64,000 nucleotides of DNA from Ardenticatenaceae bacterium (GCA_020634375.1 JACKBX010000010.1:62001-126000), one strand, 5' to 3'; positions 9,182-17,804 are shown, numbered from the stretch's first letter. Made by a program: numbers and translations. The notes: generated by a model not told the origin, from the letters alone.

Positions 9182-9218
9182 AAAGACCCTGTATGCATTC
9201 ACACACAGGGTCTTTTTT
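9182..9218 (+). terminator. Intrinsic terminator
   Basis: The stem AAAGACCCTGT pairs with ACAGGGTCTTT around a 12-base loop. The right arm runs directly into a T-tract, the classical rho-independent form. Confidence 0.85.
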
Positions 9219-9238
9219 CTTTCAGCACTCTGTAACAA

Positions 9239-9399
9239 TGATCATTCTAAACGAAGCGAGGAATCCAAACGACGTTGGTGTTTAAAAGCCGTCTGGATTC
9301 CTCAGGCATTCGCCTGTCATTCCAAGTGCAACGAGGCATCCCTATCGTCTTGTAAGTCAAGAGGGATTCCTCACCCCTTCGGGGATTCGGAATGACAAA
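9239..9399. repeat. Palindromic repeat element with GGAATCC/GGATTCC blocks
   Basis: This non-coding stretch has nested inverted blocks. GAGGAATCCA near 9257 pairs with TGGATTCCTC near 9293. GGATTCCTC recurs near 9363, and the outer ends CATTCTAAACGA and TTCGGAATG are roughly complementary. Elements with alternating GCGAGGAATCC and GGATTCCTC blocks are common as dispersed non-coding repeats in many environmental bacteria. No transposase is encoded, so it would be a MITE- or REP-like element. Open frames across it have no protein-like composition. Confidence 0.5.
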
Positions 9400-9417
9400 T
9401 TCTTTTATTACAGAGTA

Positions 9418-9571
9418 CTCAGTGAGGCGGGCACATTCTCTCAGTGAGATAGGTGCACTCTCTCAGTGAGGCAGGCACGTTCCCTCAGTGAGGCAGGCAA
9501 GCTCTCTCAGTGAGGCAGGCACGTTCCCTCAGTGAGATAGGCACACTCTCTCAGTAAGTCAAGCAAATTCC
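9418..9571. repeat. Seven 22-bp tandem repeats with CTCAgTGAG core
   Basis: Units begin at 9418, 9440, 9462, 9484, 9506, 9528 and 9550, exactly 22 bases apart. Each starts with CTCAGTGAG (CTCAGTAAG in the last), a 9-bp dyad with one central base, followed by GGCAGGCACGTTCC or a variant. The spacing is about two helical turns, so the dyads face one side of the helix. There are no unique spacers, so this is not a CRISPR. The array ends 153 bases before the cytochrome b gene. That last stretch contains AT-rich DNA with a TATACT hexamer near 9613 but no well-spaced -35 box. Confidence 0.85.
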
Positions 9572-9724
9572 TAAATTTTAATCTGCATTTAACATTCGAT
9601 TTGCTATCTACGGTATACTGGTCGTTACTTTTCAGCCCCAAAACCGTCTATATAGACAAAGCAGATTCACTTCTGTAGTTTAACCTGCTTAATAAATGAT
9701 ATTTTCAATGAGAACGACCCTTCT

Positions 9725-10597
9725 ATGAGCCAATCACCCATACAAGCCCCGCCTCATGTCTCCGTGCCTTCTGCACAGGCACGCAGTAAGCCAGAACTAG
9801 AAGTCAGCCTTTTCTTTGTCATCGTCCTCAGCGGCATTTACATTGCTTATGAGGTGATGGCCGAGCCATCCGGGGGACACCCTGTTGGACACATCTTAGG
9901 CATTCTCGGAACCCTCCTCATGCTGATGACCGAAGTGCTGTACAGCCTGCGTAAGCGCACGCGATTGCTTAATTGGGCTGGACCGGTACGCAACTGGCTC
10001 TCTTTCCACATTATCACCGGCATTGTTGGCCCCTTCATGGTGCTGATGCATACCGGCTTGCAATATCGCGGCATTGCCGGGATTAGCTTTCTGCTAACGC
10101 TGATTGTCGTCGGCAGCGGCTTTGTGGGGCGTTATCTATATACGGCGCTGCCGCGCACACTCACCGGCGTTGTCGCCTCGCGCCAAGATATTGAGCGTGA
10201 AGCCACCTACATCCACCGTGAACTAACCCAGTTCCAAAGCGAAAAATCAGCCCGCGTGCAGCAATTGGTAGCAGAATTAAGCCAGCGCCACGCCGAAAAA
10301 CGCAGCGATGTCCTCACGGTGTTTGGCCGCGCCTATTATCAATGGCGGTACCAACGCCAATTAAGCCGTGCCTTGCGCCAGATGGATCAGCTAGAACAGG
10401 AGCAGCGGCAGCAGTTACACACGCTGCTCTCGCGGCAGCGTGAATTAGCGCGGCAAGTGGATATGCTGGAATCGGCCCGCCGCTTACTGCGCTTCTGGCA
10501 TATTTTCCATGTACCTTTTGGCTTGACTTTGTTCTTTTCCGCCGCAGTGCACGTTGTGGCGACCATTTATTTCCGTGCCGGATTGTTAGCACCATGA
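9725..10597 (+). CDS. Di-haem membrane cytochrome b with coiled-coil insert
   Basis: A 290-residue membrane protein that probably exchanges electrons between the quinone pool and the multihaem cytochromes encoded after it. Hydrophobic segments lie at about residues 28-45, 53-75, 92-112, 118-140 and 258-285. Histidine pairs spaced 14 apart occur in the third segment (H95, H109) and the last one (H262, H276). This is the pattern of bis-histidine ligation of two stacked haems in cytochrome b proteins. Between these segments lies a charged coiled coil (about 155-255), an unusual insertion. The gene ends in an ATGA overlap with the 18-haem cytochrome gene. No close named family is recognised beyond a general cytochrome b or ferric-reductase-like fold. 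Confidence 0.75.
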   Translation: MSQSPIQAPPHVSVPSAQARSKPELEVSLFFVIVLSGIYIAYEVMAEPSGGHPVGHILGILGTLLMLMTEVLYSLRKRTRLLNWAGPVRNWLSFHIITGIVGPFMVLMHTGLQYRGIAGISFLLTLIVVGSGFVGRYLYTALPRTLTGVVASRQDIEREATYIHRELTQFQSEKSARVQQLVAELSQRHAEKRSDVLTVFGRAYYQWRYQRQLSRALRQMDQLEQEQRQQLHTLLSRQRELARQVDMLESARRLLRFWHIFHVPFGLTLFFSAAVHVVATIYFRAGLLAP

Positions 10598-12078
10598 GAC
10601 AAGTACCTTTACAACGCCGCCAACATCCCATTTTTTCACCGATTGCGCTGCTTTCTACCCTGTTGTTGGCCGGGGGTTTGACGATTGCGCTGTTTTTGAC
10701 CGGAGGCCGCGCCTTTAATCCCGGCGACCTCTCGACTATGAATTTTAGTGGGGCAGAGGTGGGCGGCGTGATGTCGCACGCCGACATTGCCGATAATTGC
10801 AATCAATGTCATGCACCGATGCAGGGGGTTGATGCAGCACGCTGCGAGCAGTGCCATGAGTCGGTGGCACAGCAGCGGGCGGCGGGAGAAGGAACACACG
10901 GCCGTCTCCCCAATGTTGAACGCTGTGCTGACTGCCACTCCGAGCATCAAGGGGCTGATTTCGACATGATGCAGGCGGCGCTGGACGCGTTTGACCACAC
11001 AACGACGACATTTAGCCTGGCGCAGCACGCCCGTGATTACGATAACTTGCCGTTAGCCTGCGATGATTGTCATATCAGCACGCATGATTTCAGTCCCAAT
11101 CCGACGGCTTGCGACGACTGCCATCGTGCGGCTGACGCTGATTTTATGACAACACACATCACTGATTTTGGCGCAGACTGCCTGGCTTGTCATGATGGTC
11201 ACGATACGATGGCGCAGATGACGGCCGTTGAACATGCTGAATTCTTTGTGCTGGCGGGCAAACACGCTGAAGCTGCCTGCGTAGGCTGCCACACGGGCAC
11301 GGACTTTACCGGTGCGTCCCAAGAGTGCGAGGCTTGCCATGCTGAACCGGCAGCTCATGCAGGGCTGTTTGGTACGGCTTGCGCCGATTGCCACACGCCA
11401 GATGGATGGGAAACGGCCGTGCTTGATGGAACTAACTTCGACCATGCCCGTGACACACGCTTCAACTTAATAGGGCATGTGGTCAATCACGATGGGCAAG
11501 ACTTTACTTGCCGAACCTGCCACACTAGCACAGAAGACTTTGCCTTTTCTGAAACACAATGCACGGACTGCCATGCTGTGTACCAGGCAGACTTTATCAT
11601 TCCCCACGCTGCGGAGATGGGGAAGAACTGCCTCAACTGCCACGATGGAACCGGAGAAATTACTAACTTTGACCATGCCCTGGTGTGGCCGCTGGAAGGA
11701 CAGCATACCGTCATTGAGTGCGCCGCCTGCCACATAGACCAGTCTTTTGCCGGTACGCCGCGTGAGTGTGTAGCCTGCCACGAAGAGCCGTTGATTCACG
11801 CTGGTTTGTTTGGTACAGAGTGTGCCGCTTGCCATACGGCCGTTGCCTGGTCGCCTGCACAGTTAACACAACACACCTTCCCCCTGACACACGGCGGAGA
11901 AGGCGAAATAGACTGCGCTACTTGCCACACCAACACCTACACAACCTACACTTGCTACAACTGCCACGAGCATGATCCTGTAGACATAGCTCGTGAACAT
12001 CTGGAGGAAGGGATTGGCGCAGACCGCCTGGATGCTTGTGTAGAATGTCACCCTACCGGTGAAGAAGATAGAGATTAG
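10594..12078 (+). CDS. 18-haem c-type cytochrome
   Basis: A 494-residue protein with one N-terminal membrane segment (about residues 15-37) serving as signal anchor, and 18 CxxCH haem-binding motifs counted in the translation. Haems are attached outside the cytoplasm, so the ccm genes at 36-40 kb are needed for it. Several motifs are preceded by FDH/VNH histidines that could be distal ligands. The last two motifs (CYNCH and CVECH) and the acidic tail GEEDRD match the end of the 14-haem protein at 17.8 kb, indicating a shared C-terminal module. Translational coupling with the cytochrome b (four-base overlap) argues for a direct electron-transfer complex at the membrane surface. Confidence 0.92.
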   Translation: MRQVPLQRRQHPIFSPIALLSTLLLAGGLTIALFLTGGRAFNPGDLSTMNFSGAEVGGVMSHADIADNCNQCHAPMQGVDAARCEQCHESVAQQRAAGEGTHGRLPNVERCADCHSEHQGADFDMMQAALDAFDHTTTTFSLAQHARDYDNLPLACDDCHISTHDFSPNPTACDDCHRAADADFMTTHITDFGADCLACHDGHDTMAQMTAVEHAEFFVLAGKHAEAACVGCHTGTDFTGASQECEACHAEPAAHAGLFGTACADCHTPDGWETAVLDGTNFDHARDTRFNLIGHVVNHDGQDFTCRTCHTSTEDFAFSETQCTDCHAVYQADFIIPHAAEMGKNCLNCHDGTGEITNFDHALVWPLEGQHTVIECAACHIDQSFAGTPRECVACHEEPLIHAGLFGTECAACHTAVAWSPAQLTQHTFPLTHGGEGEIDCATCHTNTYTTYTCYNCHEHDPVDIAREHLEEGIGADRLDACVECHPTGEEDRD

Positions 12079-12133
12079 AGATAGAGATAGAGATAGAGAA
12101 AACACCAATCTTCTATCTCTACACTCTATCTTT
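12064..12133. repeat. Heptamer-word array B (gatagag / ctctatc family)
   Basis: Runs of GAGATA words are followed by complementary CTATCTCT and CTCTATC words, forming a potential long hairpin directly at and after the stop codon of the 18-haem gene. The same family recurs near 52.48 kb. A separate perfect hairpin follows (CGTTACTTT at 12139-12147 with its complement at 12152-12160). Confidence 0.7.
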
Positions 12134-12175
12134 CCACCCGTTACTTTTTTGAAAGTAACGCGACTAACTAACCGT

Positions 12176-12454
12176 ATGAAAAGACTTTGGCGGTCAATGG
12201 TCACTAATTTGGGGCTGGATGCAACAGGCGTTGCCGACGCCCCCATACAAGAAATGGGGCTGGTTGTGCCAGATGCAAAACGCTGCGTGCAGTGTGGCGT
12301 GTGTGGTTACAACTGCCCGGTTGGCATTCCGGTGCGGGATTATGCCCGCCAGGGACTGCCGGTTACAGACCCGGCCTGTATTACTTGTGGTAATTGTATT
12401 CAGGTTTGCCCGCGTGGTACGCTGCGCTGGGAAACGGCCGTCTATCAAGATTAG
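12176..12454 (+). CDS. 2x[4Fe-4S] ferredoxin-like protein
   Basis: A 92-residue iron-sulphur protein with two full clusters: C37-x2-C40-x2-C43-x3-C47 and C68-x2-C71-x2-C74-x3-C78. A Pro follows the fourth Cys in each, as in bacterial ferredoxins. It would carry electrons between the flavin oxidoreductase encoded next and other partners. The frame is open further upstream, but those codons run through the simple-sequence array B, so the ATG at 12176 is taken as the start; the ribosome binding site there is weak. Its position between a multihaem cytochrome and an NAD(P)H-type flavoenzyme suggests it belongs to the same redox chain. Confidence 0.82.
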   Translation: MKRLWRSMVTNLGLDATGVADAPIQEMGLVVPDAKRCVQCGVCGYNCPVGIPVRDYARQGLPVTDPACITCGNCIQVCPRGTLRWETAVYQD

Positions 12455-12498
12455 CTATTAGCGGTTAGCCATTAGCTAATGGCTAATCGCTAACCGCT
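12451..12498. repeat. Heptamer-word array C (gttagc family)
   Basis: A near-perfect hairpin made of 7-base words starts at the stop codon of the ferredoxin gene. AGCGGTTAGC pairs with GCTAACCGCT, and the centre is ATTAGCTAAT. Words match arrays A and F. Confidence 0.8.
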
Positions 12499-12511
12499 TT
12501 GGTTTTTGTCT

Positions 12512-13861
12512 ATGACTCATTACCTCATCATCGGAAATGGCGCAGCAGGCGTAACCGCCGCAGAAACCATACGTGTACATGACCCTCAAGCACGGATCGT
12601 TCTTGTGTCTGCGGAACCTGGCCCTATGTATTCGCGGCCAGGATTGGCGTATGTGCTGATGCAGGAGATTCCGCCGCAGCAGATTCACGCTCGCCAGCCG
12701 GAATGGTACGCTCAGTTTGGCCTGGAGTTGGTGCATGGCACGGCCGTTTCCCTTGATGTAGTGCAGCAAAAGGTAGGGTTAGCAGACGGCCGTAAACTCT
12801 TCTATGATAAACTCCTCATCGCTACTGGCGCTCGCGCCGTCTCTCCTCCTTATCCCGGCATAGACCTGAAAGGCGTCGTTTATTTAGACACACTCGCCGG
12901 AACCCAAGACCTGCTCAAACAAACCCGGCGTGCCCGGCGGGCCGTCGTCATTGGCGGAGGTATCACCGCCCTGGAACTCAGCGAAGGATTGGCGCATCAG
13001 GGAGTAGATACACACTACTTTGTGCGCCGCGACCGGCTGTGGGGCCGGGTGTTCAACGACGCCGAAGCCAAGATTTTAGAAGAACGCATCATCGAGCACG
13101 GCATAACCATCCATTATCACACAGAAATTCAAGAGATTCTGGGAAACTGGCGCGGCCATGTGCGTGGGGTTGTCCTAAAAGATGGCAGCGAATTCAAATG
13201 TGACCTGGTCGGCATCGCTGTTGGCGTTAAACCACATATAGAAGTCGTACAGAACACCGCATTGCAAGTAGATCGCGCCATTCTCGTGAACGAATATTTG
13301 CAAAGCAGCGTGCCCAACATTTACGCCGCTGGCGATTGCGCCCAAGTGTACGACCGTTGGACACAAAAGCACATGCTAGACATCTTGTGGCCCAGTGCCG
13401 TTGCCGAAGGCCGGGCAGCCGCGCTCAATATGATGGGACAACGGGTCGCTTACACAAAAGGCAGTCCTTTTAATGCCTGTCTGCTCTTTGGCCTGCACAT
13501 TACCACAATGGGTCAAGTCAATCCGCACCCTGATGAAACACCAGAAATTGTGCAATATTTATCGCGTGGCTCATCGGAGGTTTGGTATACCTATCCACGT
13601 ACTTATAACAGCGCCTGGTCTGAAAGCGGCCCAAATACCTTACGGTTGGTCATCAATGATGGCTATCTGGTTGGCGCATTACTGATGGGAAGCCAACGCC
13701 TGGCTGACCCGCTGCGGCATCTCATTGAAAATGAAGTTTATATCGGTGATTGGAAGGAGGCGCTGGAGGCAGGTGGGGAGCTACTCCAGAAGCAAATATC
13801 TGATTACTGGCAAGCGATCACTCAACAACAGACCGTTTCAACCACGCATTCCTTGCAATAA
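12512..13861 (+). CDS. FAD-dependent pyridine-nucleotide oxidoreductase
   Basis: A 449-residue flavoprotein of the NAD(P)H-nitrite/ferredoxin reductase type. The N-terminal FAD-binding motif is YLIIGNGAAGVTAAE. A central NAD(P)-binding motif, VVIGGGITALELSEGL, lies at about residue 147. The second FAD contact, NIYAAGDCAQV, lies at about residue 272. Substrate specificity cannot be read. It is placed between a ferredoxin gene and two multihaem cytochrome genes, so transfer from NAD(P)H through the iron-sulphur protein to the membrane chain is a reasonable inference. The ATG at 12512 is preferred over a TTG two codons earlier. Confidence 0.85.
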   Translation: MTHYLIIGNGAAGVTAAETIRVHDPQARIVLVSAEPGPMYSRPGLAYVLMQEIPPQQIHARQPEWYAQFGLELVHGTAVSLDVVQQKVGLADGRKLFYDKLLIATGARAVSPPYPGIDLKGVVYLDTLAGTQDLLKQTRRARRAVVIGGGITALELSEGLAHQGVDTHYFVRRDRLWGRVFNDAEAKILEERIIEHGITIHYHTEIQEILGNWRGHVRGVVLKDGSEFKCDLVGIAVGVKPHIEVVQNTALQVDRAILVNEYLQSSVPNIYAAGDCAQVYDRWTQKHMLDILWPSAVAEGRAAALNMMGQRVAYTKGSPFNACLLFGLHITTMGQVNPHPDETPEIVQYLSRGSSEVWYTYPRTYNSAWSESGPNTLRLVINDGYLVGALLMGSQRLADPLRHLIENEVYIGDWKEALEAGGELLQKQISDYWQAITQQQTVSTTHSLQ

Positions 13862-13877
13862 GGAAGGGCTGCATTTT

Positions 13878-13899
13878 AAGTGAAGCGGCCCCTTCACTT
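13878..13899 (+). terminator. Short hairpin before the 31-haem gene
   Basis: AAGTGAAG pairs with CTTCACTT around a 6-base loop, in the 55-base gap. It lacks a T-run and lies just before the GGGAG box of the next gene, so it may modulate expression of that gene rather than terminate. Confidence 0.4.
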
Positions 13900-13916
13900 T
13901 AGAAAGGGAGTTTTAT

Positions 13917-16346
13917 ATGCGGCGACTCATTATTTTAACTCTGGCGATTGTTCTTTTTACGGTGACTGCCGGCGGCGCAATCACTTACAACCTGGCACAG
14001 GATGGCTCTCATCTTCCTGGAGAGACGCTTTTCCCTCTTCAGGTGCTCTCGGAGCGGATGTGGGGATTGGGCTTTAACAATGATCCGGTTAGCCGGGTTG
14101 AGATTTGGCTGGGTGTTTTGGAGCGGCGGATTGCTAATATGGAGGATGTACGCGGCACGGATGGGGAAGAAACGGCCGTTCACTACTTCCAACAAGCCTA
14201 CACAGAAACACTCTACGCCATTGACGCCCTTCCCGAAGAAGCACAACCAACCTACAACGCCTACCTTGCTCAACTTTTAGACAACGGCCTCGCCGTCCTG
14301 GAATCCCTCGACATCATGCAGCCGCCTCAGCCAGAAGAAGTGGCCACACTCCACGCACACATTCAGCAATATTTGCACCGGGGGTCAGAGATGCCGGTTG
14401 TCGTCAACAGTGGAAACGGCAGCCATGCCATCGGCATTGGTGTCACGGCAGCCATTACCAATACAAACGCCCTGGACGATCCGCATAATATTCCCTTTCC
14501 ACCAGGGGCCAACATGGCTGAAGTTCACAGCTTCTTCCCCCTCGTCGGCGGACATGGCAGCTTGCTTTGCTCCAATTGCCATACCGGCAATGGATATAAG
14601 GGCGTTCCCAGCGCTTGCATTGCTTGCCATCAAGAAGACGATGTGCATGAAGGAGACAATGGCACAAATTGCTCGACCTGTCACAACATCACTTCCTGGC
14701 AAGATGTCAATTTTGATCACAGTACCATCACCACGCAAGATTGCGTCGAATGCCACACGCCACCAGAGAACCATTTCCCCGGTCTATGTAGCAATTGTCA
14801 TATCAATACCAGCGATTGGCTGTTCCTCAACTTTGACCATACCGTCATTGGCACTCAGGACTGTGCCAACTGCCACACACGGCCAGCCAACCATTATCAG
14901 GGAGCTTGCACGCTCTGCCACAGCGACACTGATAACTGGCAAAACGCCATCTTTAATCACAGCGTCATTGGCACAACAGATTGCTCAAGCTGCCACACGC
15001 CGCCCGCCAATCACTTTTCCGGCGCATGTAATGCCTGTCACAGCGATACGAGCAACTGGCGCAATGCCAGCTTTGATCACAGCGTCATTGGCACAACGGA
15101 TTGCTCAAGCTGCCACACGCCGCCTGCCAATCACTTTTCCGGTGCGTGCAGTGCCTGTCATAGAGATACCGGCAATTGGCGTAATGCCAGCTTTGATCAC
15201 AGCGGTATTGGCAGTACAGACTGCTCATCATGCCATAACCCGCCCAGCAATCACTTCTCCGGTTCTTGTCGTAGTTGCCACACCAACACCGGCAACTGGC
15301 ACAATGTCAGCTTTAGTCATGCCGGGTTAACCGATTGCCAATCTTGCCACACGAGACCAAGCAATCACGCTGCCGGGCAATGCTCAAACTGTCACAACAC
15401 ATCCAACTGGGGCGATGCCTCTTTCAGCCACGATAGCATTGGCGATACAGATTGCTCGTCTTGCCATAACCCACCCAGCAATCACTTCCCCGGTTCCTGC
15501 CGTAACTGTCACACCAATACTGGTAACTGGCACAGTGTCAACTTTAGCCATGCCGGGTTGACGGACTGTCAATCTTGCCATGCACGGCCGAGTGGTCATT
15601 TTGATGGACAATGCTCAAGCTGTCACAATACATCCAATTGGGGTGATGCTTCTTTCAGCCATGACGGCATTGGCGATACAGATTGTTCAAGCTGCCACAA
15701 TCCGCCCAGCAATCATTTCCCCGGTTCCTGCCGTAACTGTCACACCAATACTGGTAACTGGCACAGTGTCAACTTTAGCCATGCCGGGTTGACGGACTGC
15801 CAATCTTGCCATGCACGGCCAAGTGGTCATTTTGATGGACAATGCTCAAGCTGTCACAATACATCCAATTGGGGTGATGCTTCTTTCAGCCATGACGGCA
15901 TTGGTGATACGGATTGTTCAAGCTGCCACAACCCGCCTAGCAATCATTTCCCTGGCTCTTGCCGTAACTGCCACACGAATACCGGCAACTGGCACAGTGT
16001 CAACTTTAGCCATGCCGGGTTGACGGACTGCCAATCTTGCCATGCACGACCAAGTGGGCATTTTGATGGGCAGTGCTCAAACTGTCACAACACGTCCAAT
16101 TGGGGCGATGCCAACTTCGATCATAGCGGGCAAACAGATTGCCAATCTTGCCACAATCCGCCGGGCGGCCATTTTAGTGGGCAATGTTCTAACTGCCACA
16201 ATACGTCAAATTGGGGCGATGCGAATTTCAACCATAGTGGACAAACGGATTGTCAATCCTGCCACAATCCACCGAATGATGAGGATCACCCTGCACCCGT
16301 ACCGCAGTGTTCTAACTGCCATAACACATCTGATTGGGATGACTAA
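13917..16346 (+). CDS. 31-haem c-type cytochrome with tandem modules
   Basis: An 809-residue exported protein with a signal anchor (about residues 4-22). A helical N-terminal domain (about 25-160) resembles the DUF5667 type (LPGETLFPLQVLSERMWGL). A haem region with 31 CxxCH motifs counted in the translation follows. Motifs alternate with (D/S)H and NH histidines that are probable distal ligands. The region is repetitive at two scales. Early units repeat every 120 bp (40 residues, two haems). From about 15.3 to 16.1 kb a 231-bp unit (77 residues, four haems: CSSCH, CRNCH, CQSCH, CSSCH) is repeated. It probably forms an extended haem wire in the periplasm or outside the cell. The GGGAG box lies seven bases before the ATG. 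It shares its N-terminal design with the next gene. Confidence 0.92.
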   Translation: MRRLIILTLAIVLFTVTAGGAITYNLAQDGSHLPGETLFPLQVLSERMWGLGFNNDPVSRVEIWLGVLERRIANMEDVRGTDGEETAVHYFQQAYTETLYAIDALPEEAQPTYNAYLAQLLDNGLAVLESLDIMQPPQPEEVATLHAHIQQYLHRGSEMPVVVNSGNGSHAIGIGVTAAITNTNALDDPHNIPFPPGANMAEVHSFFPLVGGHGSLLCSNCHTGNGYKGVPSACIACHQEDDVHEGDNGTNCSTCHNITSWQDVNFDHSTITTQDCVECHTPPENHFPGLCSNCHINTSDWLFLNFDHTVIGTQDCANCHTRPANHYQGACTLCHSDTDNWQNAIFNHSVIGTTDCSSCHTPPANHFSGACNACHSDTSNWRNASFDHSVIGTTDCSSCHTPPANHFSGACSACHRDTGNWRNASFDHSGIGSTDCSSCHNPPSNHFSGSCRSCHTNTGNWHNVSFSHAGLTDCQSCHTRPSNHAAGQCSNCHNTSNWGDASFSHDSIGDTDCSSCHNPPSNHFPGSCRNCHTNTGNWHSVNFSHAGLTDCQSCHARPSGHFDGQCSSCHNTSNWGDASFSHDGIGDTDCSSCHNPPSNHFPGSCRNCHTNTGNWHSVNFSHAGLTDCQSCHARPSGHFDGQCSSCHNTSNWGDASFSHDGIGDTDCSSCHNPPSNHFPGSCRNCHTNTGNWHSVNFSHAGLTDCQSCHARPSGHFDGQCSNCHNTSNWGDANFDHSGQTDCQSCHNPPGGHFSGQCSNCHNTSNWGDANFNHSGQTDCQSCHNPPNDEDHPAPVPQCSNCHNTSDWDD
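15319..16102. repeat. 231-bp coding tandem repeats in the 31-haem gene
   Basis: The landmark ATGCCGGG recurs at 15319, 15550, 15781 and 16012, exactly 231 bases apart. The units between 15550 and 16011 are almost identical at the DNA level; the outer ones differ by scattered, mostly silent changes. Each encodes 77 residues with four haem sites. This points to recent unit duplication under protein-level constraint. Confidence 0.9.
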
Positions 16347-16364
16347 TGGGGAAGAGGGGAGTAC

Positions 16365-17804
16365 ATGCGTCGTCTACTTTTTATCGCTATTGCTTTGTTG
16401 ATTTTTGTTGGCATTGTTGGGGCAGCAGCTAGTTATCGTTTGGTACAAAAGGCACCTTATTTGCCTGGAAATGTACTGTTTCCTTTGCAGGCGGCCTCGG
16501 AACAGATGTGGGGATTGGGCTTTAATGGCGATGCACGAGCACGTGCTGATACGTTGTTGGTTCTTCTCTCGCGCCGCTTGGATGATTTAACGGCCGTACA
16601 AGGAACCCCGGATGAATTGACGGCCGTTGCTGCACTGGATCGTGCCTACGCCCAGGCAATAACGGCCGTTGCCGCCGTGCCGCCTCCTGAACAACAAGAT
16701 TTACAACTGCGCCTGGACAGGCTGGCAGAACGTATCCTTGTACAACTCGTGGAACTAAACAATGCGGATGCAACGGCCGTACACACACTACGGGCACAAA
16801 TCGGAGAACCATCGCCGGGACAAACACCTGGCGGCAGCGGCCCTCCGGCCACAGCTCCCCAGCCAAACACAACCGATTTCACGGGAAACCGGCTTGATGA
16901 CCCACGCGCCATCCCCTTTCCTCCCGGTGCAAACCTGCTGCAAGTTCACAGCTTCTTCCCCCTAACGGGTGGACATAGCGATCTGGCTTGTTCCACCTGC
17001 CATACAGGCGATACATACAGTGGCGCACCGGCCGAATGTATTGCCTGCCACGCCGAAGATGACACACACCAGGGTCTTTACGGCAGCGACTGCGCTTCTT
17101 GCCATACCAGCAGTGCCTGGCAAAAGATCGACTTCAACCATGACATCATTGGTACACAAGATTGTATAGATTGCCATACACCACCCAAAGACCATTACGC
17201 CGGAACTTGCCGCGCCTGCCACATCGACACCACCAACTTCAATATCGTCTTCTTTGACCATTCTTTTATAGGCGACCAAGACTGCGCGGCGTGTCATACC
17301 CCACCCGCCAATCATTACGCCGGAACCTGCCGCGCCTGCCACATCGACACCAGTAATTTCAGCATCGTCTTCTTCGATCATTCTTTTATAGGCGATCAGG
17401 ACTGCGCAGCCTGCCATCTACCGCCCGCCAATCACTATCCTGGGACATGTTCTGCGTGCCACCAAGATACCAGCAACTTCCGCAACGCATTCTTTAATCA
17501 TGCCGGATTAACTGACTGCGCCGCCTGCCACGCCCCACCCGCCAATCACTTCCCCGGTCAATGCTCTAACTGCCACAATACCAACACCTTCACCGGGGCG
17601 ACATTTAACCATACATTCCCTGTGAATCACGGCGATGCCAATAACCAGTGCGAGACCTGTCATCCGGGCAACAACACGCAAACTTACACTTGTTACACTT
17701 GCCACAACCAGCAAGAGATGGCAAATGAACACAGTGAGGAAGGCATTGGCGATATTTCTAATTGTGTACGGTGTCACCCAGACGGCCGTGAACACGACGA
17801 CTAA
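16365..17804 (+). CDS. 14-haem c-type cytochrome
   Basis: A 479-residue paralogue of the preceding gene. It has a signal anchor, the same helical N-terminal domain (LPGNVLFPLQAASEQMWGLGF) and then a low-complexity linker rich in Pro, Gly and Thr. Fourteen CxxCH motifs were counted. The block DDPRAIPFPPGANLLQVHSFFPL aligns with DDPHNIPFPPGANMAEVHSFFPL of the 31-haem protein. Its last haem pair and acidic tail match the 18-haem protein, so it looks like a hybrid of the two designs. A 40-residue unit (CAACHTPPANHYAGTCRACH) is repeated. The GAGGGG box lies about six bases before the ATG. Four ACGGCCGT copies in the N-terminal domain encode the repeated tripeptide TAV. Confidence 0.92.
   Translation: MRRLLFIAIALLIFVGIVGAAASYRLVQKAPYLPGNVLFPLQAASEQMWGLGFNGDARARADTLLVLLSRRLDDLTAVQGTPDELTAVAALDRAYAQAITAVAAVPPPEQQDLQLRLDRLAERILVQLVELNNADATAVHTLRAQIGEPSPGQTPGGSGPPATAPQPNTTDFTGNRLDDPRAIPFPPGANLLQVHSFFPLTGGHSDLACSTCHTGDTYSGAPAECIACHAEDDTHQGLYGSDCASCHTSSAWQKIDFNHDIIGTQDCIDCHTPPKDHYAGTCRACHIDTTNFNIVFFDHSFIGDQDCAACHTPPANHYAGTCRACHIDTSNFSIVFFDHSFIGDQDCAACHLPPANHYPGTCSACHQDTSNFRNAFFNHAGLTDCAACHAPPANHFPGQCSNCHNTNTFTGATFNHTFPVNHGDANNQCETCHPGNNTQTYTCYTCHNQQEMANEHSEEGIGDISNCVRCHPDGREHDD

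Noticed and set aside
9099..9395. A 98-codon frame after the HU-like gene
   Set aside because: It runs through two terminator hairpins and a palindromic repeat element, and the translation is not protein-like.
9418..9571. Possible CRISPR array
   Set aside because: Units follow each other every 22 bases without spacers, and no cas genes are near.
12059..12175. N-terminal extension of the ferredoxin gene
   Set aside because: The codons come from a GATAGAG simple-sequence array and a hairpin; the Fe-S protein is complete from 12176.
14398..15330. A 310-codon frame overlapping the 31-haem gene on the same strand
   Set aside because: It is the alternate frame of the repetitive haem region, so its own repeats come from the cytochrome units; the haem frame has a signal peptide and 31 CxxCH motifs.
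15319..16102. Possible CRISPR or satellite repeat
   Set aside because: The 231-bp units are in frame within a cytochrome gene and keep haem motifs, so they are protein modules.
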